Source: Brucella pecoris (GTDB lineage: Bacteria > Pseudomonadota > Alphaproteobacteria > Rhizobiales > Rhizobiaceae). From it: DNA of 64,000 bases. This document shows positions 1-8,479 of this stretch, piece by piece (within the stretch, counting starts at the first letter, position 1; the number at the start of each line of letters is the position of its first letter). The stretch is taken from the NCBI RefSeq assembly GCF_006376675.1, contig NZ_VEWK01000003.1:186001-250000 (forward strand), written 5' to 3'. Under the pieces are notes generated by a model that worked only from the letters and a program-made list of their open reading frames with translations, searched no databases and had not been told where the DNA came from. The position numbers and the translations under genes are program-made.

Positions 1-468
1 GGCCGGTGCAAATGCCGATGCCTGCGTCAGCGCCTTGGCCTTCTGCCCCATTTCGCTCGATATGGCGAGCGTGACGGGATCGATGGTCCTCGTTTCAGGA
101 CGGTAGCAGATACCGTCTTCCTGACAGCCCTGATAGGTCAATTCCAGCGGCTGTGCATCCGCTTTCACGCTTGCTGTGGCATGGGTGTAATAGACTTCAA
201 GCTGCCCGAAATTCGGGTCGTCCTTGGGCTGTCCGGGTTGTGTGTCGACGACAAGCGCTTTCCCCTGCCCGTCCTTCGCTTCTATGTGATCGCGATAAAG
301 ATAATAACCGTCCGCAATCTGCCAGTTGAGCACAAGACGGCCATCCGTATCCTTCAGCACGCTCAGTCGGAACGCCTGATCGACCGGCAGCGGGTTTGCT
401 GCCGATGCCGGGCCGAGCGCGAGAAACAAACTGATGAATAAGCTGGCAAGGCTCGCAAAGAAACGCAT
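1..468 (-). CDS. dsbD: Thiol:disulfide interchange protein DsbD, N-terminal part (cut by window edge)
   Basis: The frame is open from an ATG at 468 to the window edge, giving 156 residues. Residues 1-23 form a signal peptide ending in an ASA-A cleavage motif. The rest matches the periplasmic alpha domain of DsbD, with the redox pair Cys115 and Cys121 in a YQGCQEDGICY context, as in the family. DsbD carries electrons from cytoplasmic thioredoxin across the inner membrane to reduce periplasmic thiols, including those of cytochrome c maturation, which fits the nearby c-type cytochrome oxidase genes. The membrane and thioredoxin-like domains lie outside the window. The gene is divergent from the two-component pair that follows. 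A short form carrying only this domain cannot be excluded. Confidence 0.82.
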   Translation of the reverse strand, partial: MRFFASLASLFISLFLALGPASAANPLPVDQAFRLSVLKDTDGRLVLNWQIADGYYLYRDHIEAKDGQGKALVVDTQPGQPKDDPNFGQLEVYYTHATASVKADAQPLELTYQGCQEDGICYRPETRTIDPVTLAISSEMGQKAKALTQASAFAPA

Positions 469-614
469 TACGATTTTCCGTATAAATTCGATTCGGACAA
501 ATTGATCATGTTGCAAAAGGCGAATGTCCCCGCCACCTTAAGGCAGCCTTAAGCTGACGCGGTGAAAAGCCCGCGTGCTTCTAATTGTCAATAAAGGCGG
601 AAACAGGAAAACTC

Positions 615-1280
615 ATGCGCATACTCGTGGTTGAAGACGACACGATCCTCCTCGACGGACTGACCGTAGGGTTGGGGCTTGCCGGTTTCACCGTGGATGC
701 CGTTTCCAATTGCGGCGATGCGGAAGCAGCCCTTGCCGCCCAGAATTACAACGCCGTGGTGCTCGATCTGATGCTGCCTGATGGCTCGGGCCTCGATATT
801 CTTAAAACGATGCGGCGCGGTCGCGACGAGACACCGGTTCTCCTGCTGACCGCCCGCGATCAGGTGCCCGAGCGTATTGCTGGCCTTGATGCGGGCGCCG
901 ACGATTATGTCGGCAAGCCCTTCGATCTGCATGAGCTTGCAGCCCGCGTGCGTGCCGTCGCCCGACGTGGTGCCGGACGTGCAAATGCCCTGCTTGAATG
1001 GCGCGGCGTCGAACTCGACCCGGCGGAGATGTCGGTGCGTTTCCATGGCAAACCCGTCAGGCTGACGCGACGCGAATTCTCGATCCTGCGCGCCCTCATG
1101 GAACGGCCGACCGCTACCTTCTCCAAATCCTCGCTGGAAGAAGCGCTTTATGGCTGGCAGGAAGAAGTGGAAAGCAATGCGGTGGAAGTTCATATCCACC
1201 ACCTGCGCTCGAAACTCGGTTCCGATTATATCGAAACGGTGCGCGGTGTCGGCTATCGTCTGGCGGGGGCAAACGCATGA
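615..1280 (+). CDS. OmpR/PhoB-family response regulator
   Basis: This is a 221-residue two-domain response regulator. The receiver has the acidic pair EDD at residues 7-9, the phosphoacceptor Asp51 in VVLDLMLPDG and the conserved Lys in the VGKPFDL motif. A winged-helix DNA-binding domain of the OmpR type follows (VRLTRREFSILRAL, then the HHLRSKLG and VRGVGYRL signatures). I chose ATG 615, which has an AGGA element about seven bases upstream, over an upstream TTG at 585. Its stop overlaps the kinase start as ATGA, so the two are translationally coupled. The sequence is of the TctD/QseB/PmrA group, but the signal and targets cannot be read from it. Position next to dsbD and the oxidase genes may be incidental. 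Confidence 0.9.
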   Translation: MRILVVEDDTILLDGLTVGLGLAGFTVDAVSNCGDAEAALAAQNYNAVVLDLMLPDGSGLDILKTMRRGRDETPVLLLTARDQVPERIAGLDAGADDYVGKPFDLHELAARVRAVARRGAGRANALLEWRGVELDPAEMSVRFHGKPVRLTRREFSILRALMERPTATFSKSSLEEALYGWQEEVESNAVEVHIHHLRSKLGSDYIETVRGVGYRLAGANA

Positions 1281-2638
1281 ATTCCATTCGCAGCCGCCTG
1301 ACCGGCATTCTGATCGGCGTCACCTGTCTTGTCTGGCTTTTCGCGGTGGTGTGGATTCACATCAGCACCCAGTCGCAGCTTGAAAAAGTGCTCGATGCGC
1401 GCCTGATGGAGGCCGCGCGCATGGTCAATTCGCTTTTGACCGAGCATCGTGTGGAGGTTGGGCCGGAAGGCGACGGCGGGCAATTGTCGCTGAAGCCGAT
1501 GCCGGATTTTCCACTCTACGACCGACAGCTCTTCTGCCAGATATGGGCGCTCGACGGCAAATTGGTCGGACGTTCCGAAAGCGCGCCCGGTGTGCGGCTT
1601 ACCAATGTTGCGAACGGTTTCTCCGATACGGAAGTCGCTGGCGACCGCTGGCGTGTCTTCGCTGTCGAAAATACCCAGCTTGGCCTGCGTGTCATGGTTG
1701 GTGACAGCCTGAGCGTTCGCGAGAGGCTGGTACAAAATGTCGTAACGGGTCTTGTGCTGCCAGCCTTGCTGATGCTGCCCGTTCTGGCGCTGATGATCTG
1801 GCTGTGCGTGCGGCGTGGTCTCAATCCGCTGAGCCGTCTTGCTTCCGTGCTTTCCAAACGGCGTGCGGAGGATTTGCGCCCGCTTCCCGAACAGAACCTG
1901 CCAAAGGAAATCGCGCCCGCTGTCACCGCACTGAACGGACTTTTCCATCGTGTCGAGGACGCACGCGAGCGTGAGCGCAACTTTGCAATCTTCGCTGCGC
2001 ATGAACTGAAGACGCCGCTCGCCGGACTGAAGACGCAAGCGCAGATTGCCGAAGGTGCAACAGACGAAACGATGCGTGCCAATGCGGTGCGCCAGATTGC
2101 GGCAGGCGTCGACCGTACCAGCCGCCTCGTCAACCAGCTTCTCGATCTCGCGGCGCTCGAAACCAGCGACGAAATGGAAACACCAGCATACGAACCGGCT
2201 TGCCAGCTTCTGGTTGCGGTCTCCACCGACATGCGGATGCTTGCGGCCCAGCGTGGGGTTTCCATCGAACTGCCAGAAACCATGCCTCTGGTGCAATTGC
2301 CCTTTCCGCATCTTTTCACGCTTGCCGCGCGCAATCTGATCGAAAATGCCGTCAATCATTCACCCAGGGATGGCACCGTGCGCTGCCGGATCGAGGCCGA
2401 AGCGGGCAAGCTCAGGCTCACCGTCGAGGATAACGGGCCGGGCATTCCCGAAAGCGAAATGCCGCGCGTGACCGAGCGGTTCTTCCGCGGCGCACATCGC
2501 AACGAAACCGGCAGCGGCCTCGGCCTTGCAATCGTGAAAACGGCGACAGAACGGATGGGCGGCGAACTGCAGTTGCACAACCGCCCGCAAGGGGGATTAA
2601 GTGCGTCGATTGTCGTGCCTGGCACGATTATCGGATGA
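1277..2638 (+). CDS. Membrane sensor histidine kinase, partner of the upstream regulator
   Basis: A 453-residue kinase. There is a membrane segment at about residues 8-28, a periplasmic region to about 155, a second membrane segment at about 156-178, then a HAMP-like linker. The HisKA phosphoacceptor is His242 in FAAHELKTPLAG. The ATPase domain shows an N box (NLIENAVNHSP), a G1 box (DNGPGIP) and a G2 box (GSGLGLAIV). The ATG at 1277 overlaps the regulator stop, so the longer open frame beginning upstream is not used. The layout resembles TctE/QseC-type kinases with a short periplasmic sensor. The ligand is unknown. Confidence 0.9.
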   Translation: MNSIRSRLTGILIGVTCLVWLFAVVWIHISTQSQLEKVLDARLMEAARMVNSLLTEHRVEVGPEGDGGQLSLKPMPDFPLYDRQLFCQIWALDGKLVGRSESAPGVRLTNVANGFSDTEVAGDRWRVFAVENTQLGLRVMVGDSLSVRERLVQNVVTGLVLPALLMLPVLALMIWLCVRRGLNPLSRLASVLSKRRAEDLRPLPEQNLPKEIAPAVTALNGLFHRVEDARERERNFAIFAAHELKTPLAGLKTQAQIAEGATDETMRANAVRQIAAGVDRTSRLVNQLLDLAALETSDEMETPAYEPACQLLVAVSTDMRMLAAQRGVSIELPETMPLVQLPFPHLFTLAARNLIENAVNHSPRDGTVRCRIEAEAGKLRLTVEDNGPGIPESEMPRVTERFFRGAHRNETGSGLGLAIVKTATERMGGELQLHNRPQGGLSASIVVPGTIIG

Positions 2639-2769
2639 TATAACACGCAGCCCACAAGCTTACCGTCAGCGCATCTGCCGACTTCTATATTTGGCAATTG
2701 AAAGTCATTTGCAATATTCTATTGAATGGTCGCTCTCGCCCCTATTTTTCGGGCTTTTGGTAGCTGTCT

Positions 2770-2783
2770 TTGATTTAGATCAA
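2770..2783 (+). promoter_or_regulatory. FixK/FNR box upstream of ccoN
   Basis: TTGATTTAGATCAA is a perfect match to the FNR/FixK consensus TTGAT-N4-ATCAA. It ends 92 bases before the ccoN start. If the protein acts from about -41.5 as a class II activator, transcription would begin near 2818. This is the expected anaerobic or microaerobic switch for a cbb3 oxidase operon. Confidence 0.88.
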
Positions 2784-2875
2784 TGACACCCACCTCCAAA
2801 GCGCTGATAGGAAACCTATCGCTATTGCTGTCTCATCCGAGACGGCTCTTGTTATGCGCTCTGCGAGGGGATTTC

Positions 2876-4501
2876 ATGAACTACGCCGCTGGAACAGTCC
2901 TTTCCGGTCTGGGGGCACTTTTTGCCGTGCTTCTGGCCGGTTTCTCCCATGACGAGCTGTTCAGAACCCATATGTGGATTCTGTTCGCTACACTGGCCAT
3001 CTTCACCATTCTTCTGATGCGAAATGCCGATTACGGCCTGACGCCGAAAAAGGTCGACCAGTCCACCTATATGGACGGCCCGATCCGCTACGGTGTCATC
3101 GCAACGGTTTTCTGGGGTGTGACCGGCTTTCTGGTCGGTGTGGTTATCGCCGCGCAGCTCGCCTTTCCCGATCTCAATCTGGAACCCTATCTGAACTTCG
3201 GTCGCCTGCGTCCGCTGCACACTTCTGCGGTTGTTTTTGCGTTTGGCGGCAACATTCTGATCGCGTCGTCGTTTTATGTCGTGCAGCGCACCTGCCGCGC
3301 CCGTCTCATCGGCGGCGACCTCGCATGGTTCGTGTTCTGGGGCTATCAGCTCTTCATCGTCATGGCTGCAACCGGCTATCTGCTCGGCATCACGCAGAGC
3401 CGAGAATATGCCGAACCGGAATGGTATGTCGACATCTGGCTCACCATCGTCTGGGTCGCCTATCTGGTGGTCTTCCTCGGCACGATCCTGAAGCGCAAGG
3501 AGCCGCATATCTATGTGGCGAACTGGTTCTACCTGTCGTTCATCATTACCATCGCCATGTTGCATATCATCAACAATCTGGCGATCCCGGTCTCCTTTCT
3601 CGGCGTGAAGAGCTATTCTGCTTTCTCCGGCGTTCAGGATGCGGTGACGCAGTGGTGGTATGGCCATAACGCCGTCGCCTTCTTCCTGACTGTGCCATTC
3701 CTGGCCATGATGTACTATTTCGTGCCGAAGCAGGCAGAGCGTCCGGTCTATTCCTACCGCCTGTCGATTGTGCACTTCTGGTCGATCATCTTCCTCTATA
3801 TCTGGGCTGGTCCGCACCATCTGCATTACACCGCTGTTCCCGATTGGGCACAGACGCTCGGCATGGTGTTCTCGATCATGCTCTGGATGCCTTCATGGGG
3901 TGGCATGATCAACGGTCTGATGACGCTTTCGGGCGCATGGGACAAGGTTCGCACCGATCCGATCATCCGCCTGATGGTTGCAGCTATCGCCTTCTACGGC
4001 ATGGCGACCTTCGAAGGCCCGATGCTGTCGATCAAGGCCGTCAACTCGCTGTCGCACTATACGGACTGGACCATCGGTCACGTTCATGCGGGCGCGCTTG
4101 GCTGGAACGGCATGATCTCGTTTGCCGCCGTCTATTACCTCGCACCGAAGCTGTGGAACCGCCAGCGGCTCTATTCGATCCGCATGGTCAACTGGCACTT
4201 CTGGCTGGCGACACTCGGCATCGTTCTCTATGCGGCCGCCATGTGGGTTGCCGGTATTCAGCAGGGTCTGATGTGGCGCGAATACGACGATCAGGGCTTC
4301 CTCGTCTATTCCTTCGCGGAAACCGTGCTCGCCATGTTCCCATACTACGTCATCCGTACGCTTGGCGGTGTCTTCTACCTCGCCGGTGGCTTCGTGATGG
4401 CCTGGAACGTCTATCAGACCATTCGCGGCAACCTGCGCAACGAAGCCCCGATGGGCGGCACCCGGACCGTTACCGGTGCAACCATGCAGCCTGCCGAATA
4501 A
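2876..4501 (+). CDS. ccoN: cbb3-type cytochrome c oxidase subunit I
   Basis: The 541-residue catalytic subunit of the high-affinity oxidase, a haem-copper protein that reduces oxygen to water and pumps protons in the inner membrane. Many hydrophobic helices are visible. The haem b and haem b3-CuB histidines are recognisable in [35 protein letters not shown] and [16 protein letters not shown] chose ATG 2876, preceded by GAGGGG at good spacing, over the first ATG of the frame at 2783, which lies in the FixK box itself. It heads the ccoNOQP operon, with ccoO 14 bases downstream. Confidence 0.97.
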   Translation: MNYAAGTVLSGLGALFAVLLAGFSHDELFRTHMWILFATLAIFTILLMRNADYGLTPKKVDQSTYMDGPIRYGVIATVFWGVTGFLVGVVIAAQLAFPDLNLEPYLNFGRLRPLHTSAVVFAFGGNILIASSFYVVQRTCRARLIGGDLAWFVFWGYQLFIVMAATGYLLGITQSREYAEPEWYVDIWLTIVWVAYLVVFLGTILKRKEPHIYVANWFYLSFIITIAMLHIINNLAIPVSFLGVKSYSAFSGVQDAVTQWWYGHNAVAFFLTVPFLAMMYYFVPKQAERPVYSYRLSIVHFWSIIFLYIWAGPHHLHYTAVPDWAQTLGMVFSIMLWMPSWGGMINGLMTLSGAWDKVRTDPIIRLMVAAIAFYGMATFEGPMLSIKAVNSLSHYTDWTIGHVHAGALGWNGMISFAAVYYLAPKLWNRQRLYSIRMVNWHFWLATLGIVLYAAAMWVAGIQQGLMWREYDDQGFLVYSFAETVLAMFPYYVIRTLGGVFYLAGGFVMAWNVYQTIRGNLRNEAPMGGTRTVTGATMQPAE

Positions 4502-4515
4502 GGAGCGTGTGATTT

Positions 4516-5247
4516 ATGTCGATACTAAAGAACCACTCCAAGCTGGAGAAAAACGCAACGCTGCTGCTGATCGCATCGCTCGCCGTGGTCACGGTCGGCG
4601 GCATCGTTGAAATCGCACCGCTCTTCTATCTCGAAAACACCATCGAGAAAGTGGAGGGCATGCGCCCCTACTCGCCGCTGGAGCTTGCGGGCCGTGACGT
4701 CTACGTGCGTGAAGGCTGCTACCTTTGCCACAGCCAGATGATCCGTCCGTTCCGCGATGAAGTGGAACGCTACGGCCATTACAGTCTGGCTGCGGAATCC
4801 ATGTACGATCATTCGTTCCAGTGGGGTTCGAAGCGCACGGGGCCTGACCTTGCGCGCGTCGGTGGTCGCTATTCGAACGAGTGGCACGTGCAACACCTTA
4901 TCCGCCCGCGCGACGTGGTGCCGGAATCGGTCATGCCAAGCTATGCCTTCCTGAAGGATCGTCCGCTGGATGCTTCCAACATCGCAGGCAATCTGAAAGC
5001 CAATGTGGCAGTCGGTGTGCCTTACACGCAGGAAATGATCGACAGCGCGCTTGACGATCTGAAGGCACAGGCTACGCCCGATGCTGATACATCCGGCGTC
5101 GAGGCACGCTATCCCAAGGCCAAGCTCGGCGACTTCGACGGCAATCCGCAGATGGTCTCGGAAATGGATGCACTCATCGCCTATCTCCAGATGCTCGGCA
5201 CCCTCGTTGACTTCTCGACCTACGATCAGTCCCCCAAGGCGAGATAA
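4516..5247 (+). CDS. ccoO: cbb3-type cytochrome c oxidase subunit II (mono-haem)
   Basis: This 243-residue membrane-anchored cytochrome c passes electrons from CcoP to CcoN. An N-terminal membrane helix spans about residues 14-37. The single haem-binding motif is CYLCH at residues 68-72, followed by the SQMIRPF stretch typical of CcoO. The length is normal for the family. The gene starts 14 bases after ccoN with AAGGAG upstream, so it is part of the same operon. Confidence 0.97.
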   Translation: MSILKNHSKLEKNATLLLIASLAVVTVGGIVEIAPLFYLENTIEKVEGMRPYSPLELAGRDVYVREGCYLCHSQMIRPFRDEVERYGHYSLAAESMYDHSFQWGSKRTGPDLARVGGRYSNEWHVQHLIRPRDVVPESVMPSYAFLKDRPLDASNIAGNLKANVAVGVPYTQEMIDSALDDLKAQATPDADTSGVEARYPKAKLGDFDGNPQMVSEMDALIAYLQMLGTLVDFSTYDQSPKAR

Positions 5248-5262
5248 AGCGGAGATTTAGCG

Positions 5263-5421
5263 ATGGATTACAACACCCTACGCACTTTCGCCGATAGCTG
5301 GGGCCTGCTTGCCATGGCGCTCTTCTTTGTCTTTGTCATTCTTTTTGCTTTCCGCCCGGGAAGCAAAAAGAAAGCCGATGAAGCGAAGGAAATTCCATTC
5401 AAGGACGACAAAAATGACTGA
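5263..5421 (+). CDS. ccoQ: cbb3 oxidase small subunit CcoQ
   Basis: A 52-residue protein with one hydrophobic segment (about residues 13-30, rich in Leu, Phe and Val) followed by a basic FRPGSKKKADEAKE tail. This is the size, form and position of CcoQ/FixQ, which stabilises the CcoNOP complex. The start is 15 bases after ccoO with GGAGA upstream. Its end overlaps the ccoP start by eight bases, which indicates coupled translation. Confidence 0.92.
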   Translation: MDYNTLRTFADSWGLLAMALFFVFVILFAFRPGSKKKADEAKEIPFKDDKND

Positions 5422-6277
5422 CAAACAGATCGATGAAGTCAGCGGTGTAGCAACAACCGGACACGAATGGGACGGCATCAGGGAACTCGACAATCCGATG
5501 CCCCGCTGGTGGCTGTGGACATTCTACGCCACCATTTTCTGGGCCATTGCCTATGTGATCGCCTATCCGGCCTGGCCGCTGATCTCCAGTTCCACTGGTG
5601 GCATGCTTGGCTGGTCGAGCCGTGGCACTTTCTGGGAAGAAACCGCCAGGATCGACAGCGAGCGTCAAGGTATCATCGACCAGATCAAAGCCAAGGATGT
5701 GCACGAGATTCTGGCGGACGAAAACCTTCGCCAATATGCGATTGCCGGTGGCGCTGCTGCCTTCCGTGTCAACTGCGTGCAGTGCCACGGCTCGGGCGCG
5801 CAAGGGGCACCGGGCTATCCGAACCTCAACGATGACGACTGGTTGTGGGGCGGTTCCATTGACGACGTCCTGACGACCATTCGTCATGGTGTGCGCTCGA
5901 AGGATGATGCCGACACCCGCGTTTCCGAAATGCCGGCATTTGTCGACGTTCTGGAACCGCAGCAGATCCGTGATGTTGCCGCCTATGTGGTCAGCCTCTC
6001 CGGCACGCCGCATAATCCAGAAATGGTACCGGAAGGGCAGAAGGTCTTCGCGGAAAATTGCGCCGTATGTCACGGCGCGGATGCCAAGGGCCTGCGCGAG
6101 TTCGGCGCGCCGAACCTGACAGACGCCATCTGGTTCTACGGTTCCGGCGAAGACGCCATCGTGCGTCAGGTCTCGCATCCAAAGCATGGCGTCATGCCTG
6201 CATGGGAAACACGCCTCGGCGATGCGACCGTCAAACAGCTTGCCATCTTCGTCCATTCGTTGGGTGGCGGCGAGTAG
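5414..6277 (+). CDS. ccoP: cbb3-type cytochrome c oxidase subunit III (di-haem)
   Basis: The 287-residue subunit that accepts electrons from soluble cytochrome c. A membrane helix lies at about residues 32-56. Two haem c motifs are present, CVQCH at 121-125 and CAVCH at 216-220, with axial Met candidates in SEMPAF and GVMPAW. The ATG at 5414 sits inside the end of ccoQ; a longer frame from 5309 is only overlap with ccoQ. The N-terminus (DEVSGVATTGHEWDGIRELD) is typical of CcoP. Confidence 0.97.
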   Translation: MTDKQIDEVSGVATTGHEWDGIRELDNPMPRWWLWTFYATIFWAIAYVIAYPAWPLISSSTGGMLGWSSRGTFWEETARIDSERQGIIDQIKAKDVHEILADENLRQYAIAGGAAAFRVNCVQCHGSGAQGAPGYPNLNDDDWLWGGSIDDVLTTIRHGVRSKDDADTRVSEMPAFVDVLEPQQIRDVAAYVVSLSGTPHNPEMVPEGQKVFAENCAVCHGADAKGLREFGAPNLTDAIWFYGSGEDAIVRQVSHPKHGVMPAWETRLGDATVKQLAIFVHSLGGGE

Positions 6278-6300
6278 CTGGGTCATAAGTTCCAGCTACA

Positions 6301-6410
6301 GGGCAGTAAGGCAATAGGGCAGTAAGGCAGTAGGGAAATGAGGAACTCTAGGGACAGTGTTGATCGCGGCCATCACATACTGCCCTATTGCCTTACTGCC
6401 CTATTGCCCT
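6301..6410. repeat. Inverted pair of 8-bp tandem repeats between ccoP and ccoG
   Basis: About four copies of an 8-base unit, RGGCARTA, run from 6301 to 6335. The same unit returns in reverse complement at about 6378-6410. Bases 6301-6324 and 6378-6401 are perfect 24-base inverted repeats around a loop of about 53 bases. The RNA could form a long hairpin between the ccoNOQP and ccoGHIS halves, where it might attenuate or stabilise transcript. It is not followed by a T-run, so it is not an ordinary terminator. Confidence 0.8.
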
Positions 6411-6431
6411 CCTCTCCCCAAGGAGCAAAAA

Positions 6432-7982
6432 ATGTCAGACGATGTCGAACGCATTGACGTTCAGGCAGTCAACTCCCCCAAGACCCGCCAATCGCTTTAT
6501 GCGGCGCGGGTGAAGATTTTTCCGAAGCGCGTGCAGGGCGAATTCCGGCGCTTCAAATGGATTGTCATGCTCATTACGCTGGGCATCTATTATCTGACGC
6601 CATGGCTGCGCTGGGATCGCGGTCCCTATGCACCCGATCAGGCGGTGCTGATCGACCTTGCCAACCGTCGCTTCTATTTCTTCTTCGTCGAAATCTGGCC
6701 GCAGGAATTCTACTACGTCGCGGGCCTGCTCATCATGGCGGGTCTCGGCCTGTTTCTCGTGACCTCTGTCGCGGGCCGCGCCTGGTGCGGCTATACCTGT
6801 CCGCAGACCGTCTGGGTCGATCTCTATCTGGTTGTCGAACGCGCTATAGAAGGCGATCGCAATGCGCGCATGAAGCTCGACAAGGGTCCATGGACCTTCG
6901 ACAAGATCTGGAAGCGGGTTGCCAAGCATTCGATCTGGATCGTCATCGGTGTCCTGACCGGCGGCGCCTGGATTTTCTATTTCGCCGACGCGCCGAAGCT
7001 GCTCACGGATTTCGTGACCGGTCAGGCAGCACCCGTCGCCTATTTCACCGTCGCCATCCTGACCGCCACCACCTATATTTTCGGTGGGCTGATGCGCGAG
7101 CAGGTCTGCACCTATATGTGCCCGTGGCCGCGCATCCAGGCCGCGATGCTGGACGAAAACTCCCTGACCGTCACCTATAATGACTGGCGCGGCGAACCGC
7201 GCTCACGCCATTCCAAGAAGGCGATTGCCGCGGGCGAGACCGTGGGCGATTGCGTGGATTGCAATGCCTGTGTCGCCGCCTGCCCGATGGGGATCGATAT
7301 TCGCGACGGCCAGCAGCTCGAATGCATTACCTGTGCGCTGTGCATCGACGCCTGCAATTCCGTGATGGACAAGATCGACAAGCCGCGTGGTCTCATCTCC
7401 TATGCGACACTGGCCGATTACGACTTCAACATGGCGCTTGCGACCAATAACGGTACCGCTCCAATCGACCCCGCACGTGTTTACAAGGCACCGAACACGT
7501 TCTCGGACAAAGTGCAGAACCTGTCATGGAAGAAGGTGTTGCGCCCGCGCAGCATGTTCTACTTCGCCATATGGACGCTCATCGGTCTGACGCTCGTCAT
7601 CTCGCTGTCGACACGCCAGCGCATCGGCATCAACGTGCTGCACGATCGCACCCCGCAATATGTGCTTCTGTCGGACGGCTCGATCCGCAACGGTTATACG
7701 GTCAAGCTGCTCAACATGATCCCGACACCGCGCACCTTCCGACTTTCCATTGAAGGCCTGCCCGGAGCAACGCTTACCGTTCAGGATGAAACGTCGGATG
7801 CAGACGGCAATTATGATATACCGGTGGAACCGGACCGTCTGAAGACGTTGCGCGTCTTCGTCACCATGCCGCATGATGCGATTACCGATCATCGCCACGA
7901 CTATGAAATCGAAGTGCGTGACGCAAATGGCGCGGAACAGGCCCGCTACAAGGCAACTTTCATGGCACCGGAGGGCAGATAA
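6432..7982 (+). CDS. ccoG: Cytochrome c oxidase accessory protein CcoG (FixG/RdxA)
   Basis: A 516-residue membrane iron-sulfur protein that acts in copper handling for cbb3 oxidase assembly. Several membrane helices are visible. The polyferredoxin part has CGYTCPQT, CTYMCPWP and two full cluster motifs, CVDCNACVAACP and CITCALCIDAC. The C-terminal third is a periplasmic beta-rich domain. I chose ATG 6432 with AAGGAG upstream; the frame is open further upstream but that part runs into the repeat. It is the first gene of ccoGHIS, and its TAA stop shares one base with the ccoH start. Confidence 0.96.
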   Translation: MSDDVERIDVQAVNSPKTRQSLYAARVKIFPKRVQGEFRRFKWIVMLITLGIYYLTPWLRWDRGPYAPDQAVLIDLANRRFYFFFVEIWPQEFYYVAGLLIMAGLGLFLVTSVAGRAWCGYTCPQTVWVDLYLVVERAIEGDRNARMKLDKGPWTFDKIWKRVAKHSIWIVIGVLTGGAWIFYFADAPKLLTDFVTGQAAPVAYFTVAILTATTYIFGGLMREQVCTYMCPWPRIQAAMLDENSLTVTYNDWRGEPRSRHSKKAIAAGETVGDCVDCNACVAACPMGIDIRDGQQLECITCALCIDACNSVMDKIDKPRGLISYATLADYDFNMALATNNGTAPIDPARVYKAPNTFSDKVQNLSWKKVLRPRSMFYFAIWTLIGLTLVISLSTRQRIGINVLHDRTPQYVLLSDGSIRNGYTVKLLNMIPTPRTFRLSIEGLPGATLTVQDETSDADGNYDIPVEPDRLKTLRVFVTMPHDAITDHRHDYEIEVRDANGAEQARYKATFMAPEGR

Positions 7983-8479
7983 TGTCGATCAAGTCGAAAA
8001 CCTCAGGCACGTTCACCGGCTGGCATATGCTGGGCATCATGTTCGCCTTCTTCGGCGTCATTATCGCCGTTAACCTGACCATGGCCTATAACGCTATCCA
8101 TAGCTGGAGCGGGCTGGTGGTGAAGAACACCTATGTCGCCAGCCAGGAGTTCAACGACAAAGCCCAGACCGGCAAGGAGCAGGCCGCCCTGCAATGGCAG
8201 TCGAAGCCTGCCTATGAAAACGGCGTTTTCACCTGGAAGCTGGCCGACAATGAAGGCAAGGCTGTCGTCACGACGGGCGGTACGGTGGAGTTCAAACGCC
8301 CGGTCGGCGATGAACATGACACCAAGGTCACGCTGACTGTCCGCGAACCCGGCATACTGACCGCCCCGCTTGAACTTGGCGAGGGTGCATGGATCATGGA
8401 AGTCAATGCCGATGCCGGTCTTGAAGACCCCTATCGTCATATCATTCGCGTTCTGGTGAAGGACGGGAGAATACTATGA
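7982..8479 (+). CDS. ccoH: cbb3 oxidase assembly protein CcoH (FixH)
   Basis: A 165-residue protein with one N-terminal membrane segment (about residues 13-36, GWHMLGIMFAFFGVIIAVNL) and a periplasmic domain. This is the usual FixH/CcoH form. CcoH is needed for assembly or stability of the cbb3 complex. It overlaps ccoG by one base and ccoI by four (ATGA), which points to tight coupling. Confidence 0.93.
   Translation: MSIKSKTSGTFTGWHMLGIMFAFFGVIIAVNLTMAYNAIHSWSGLVVKNTYVASQEFNDKAQTGKEQAALQWQSKPAYENGVFTWKLADNEGKAVVTTGGTVEFKRPVGDEHDTKVTLTVREPGILTAPLELGEGAWIMEVNADAGLEDPYRHIIRVLVKDGRIL

Noticed and set aside
502..515. A possible FixK/FNR box near dsbD (TTGATCATGTTGCA)
   Set aside because: The second half-site is TTGCA, not ATCAA. 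Only the left half matches.
6361..6376. A possible FNR-like site before ccoG (TTGATCGCGGCCATCA)
   Set aside because: The half-sites are too far apart for FNR and the second is incomplete.
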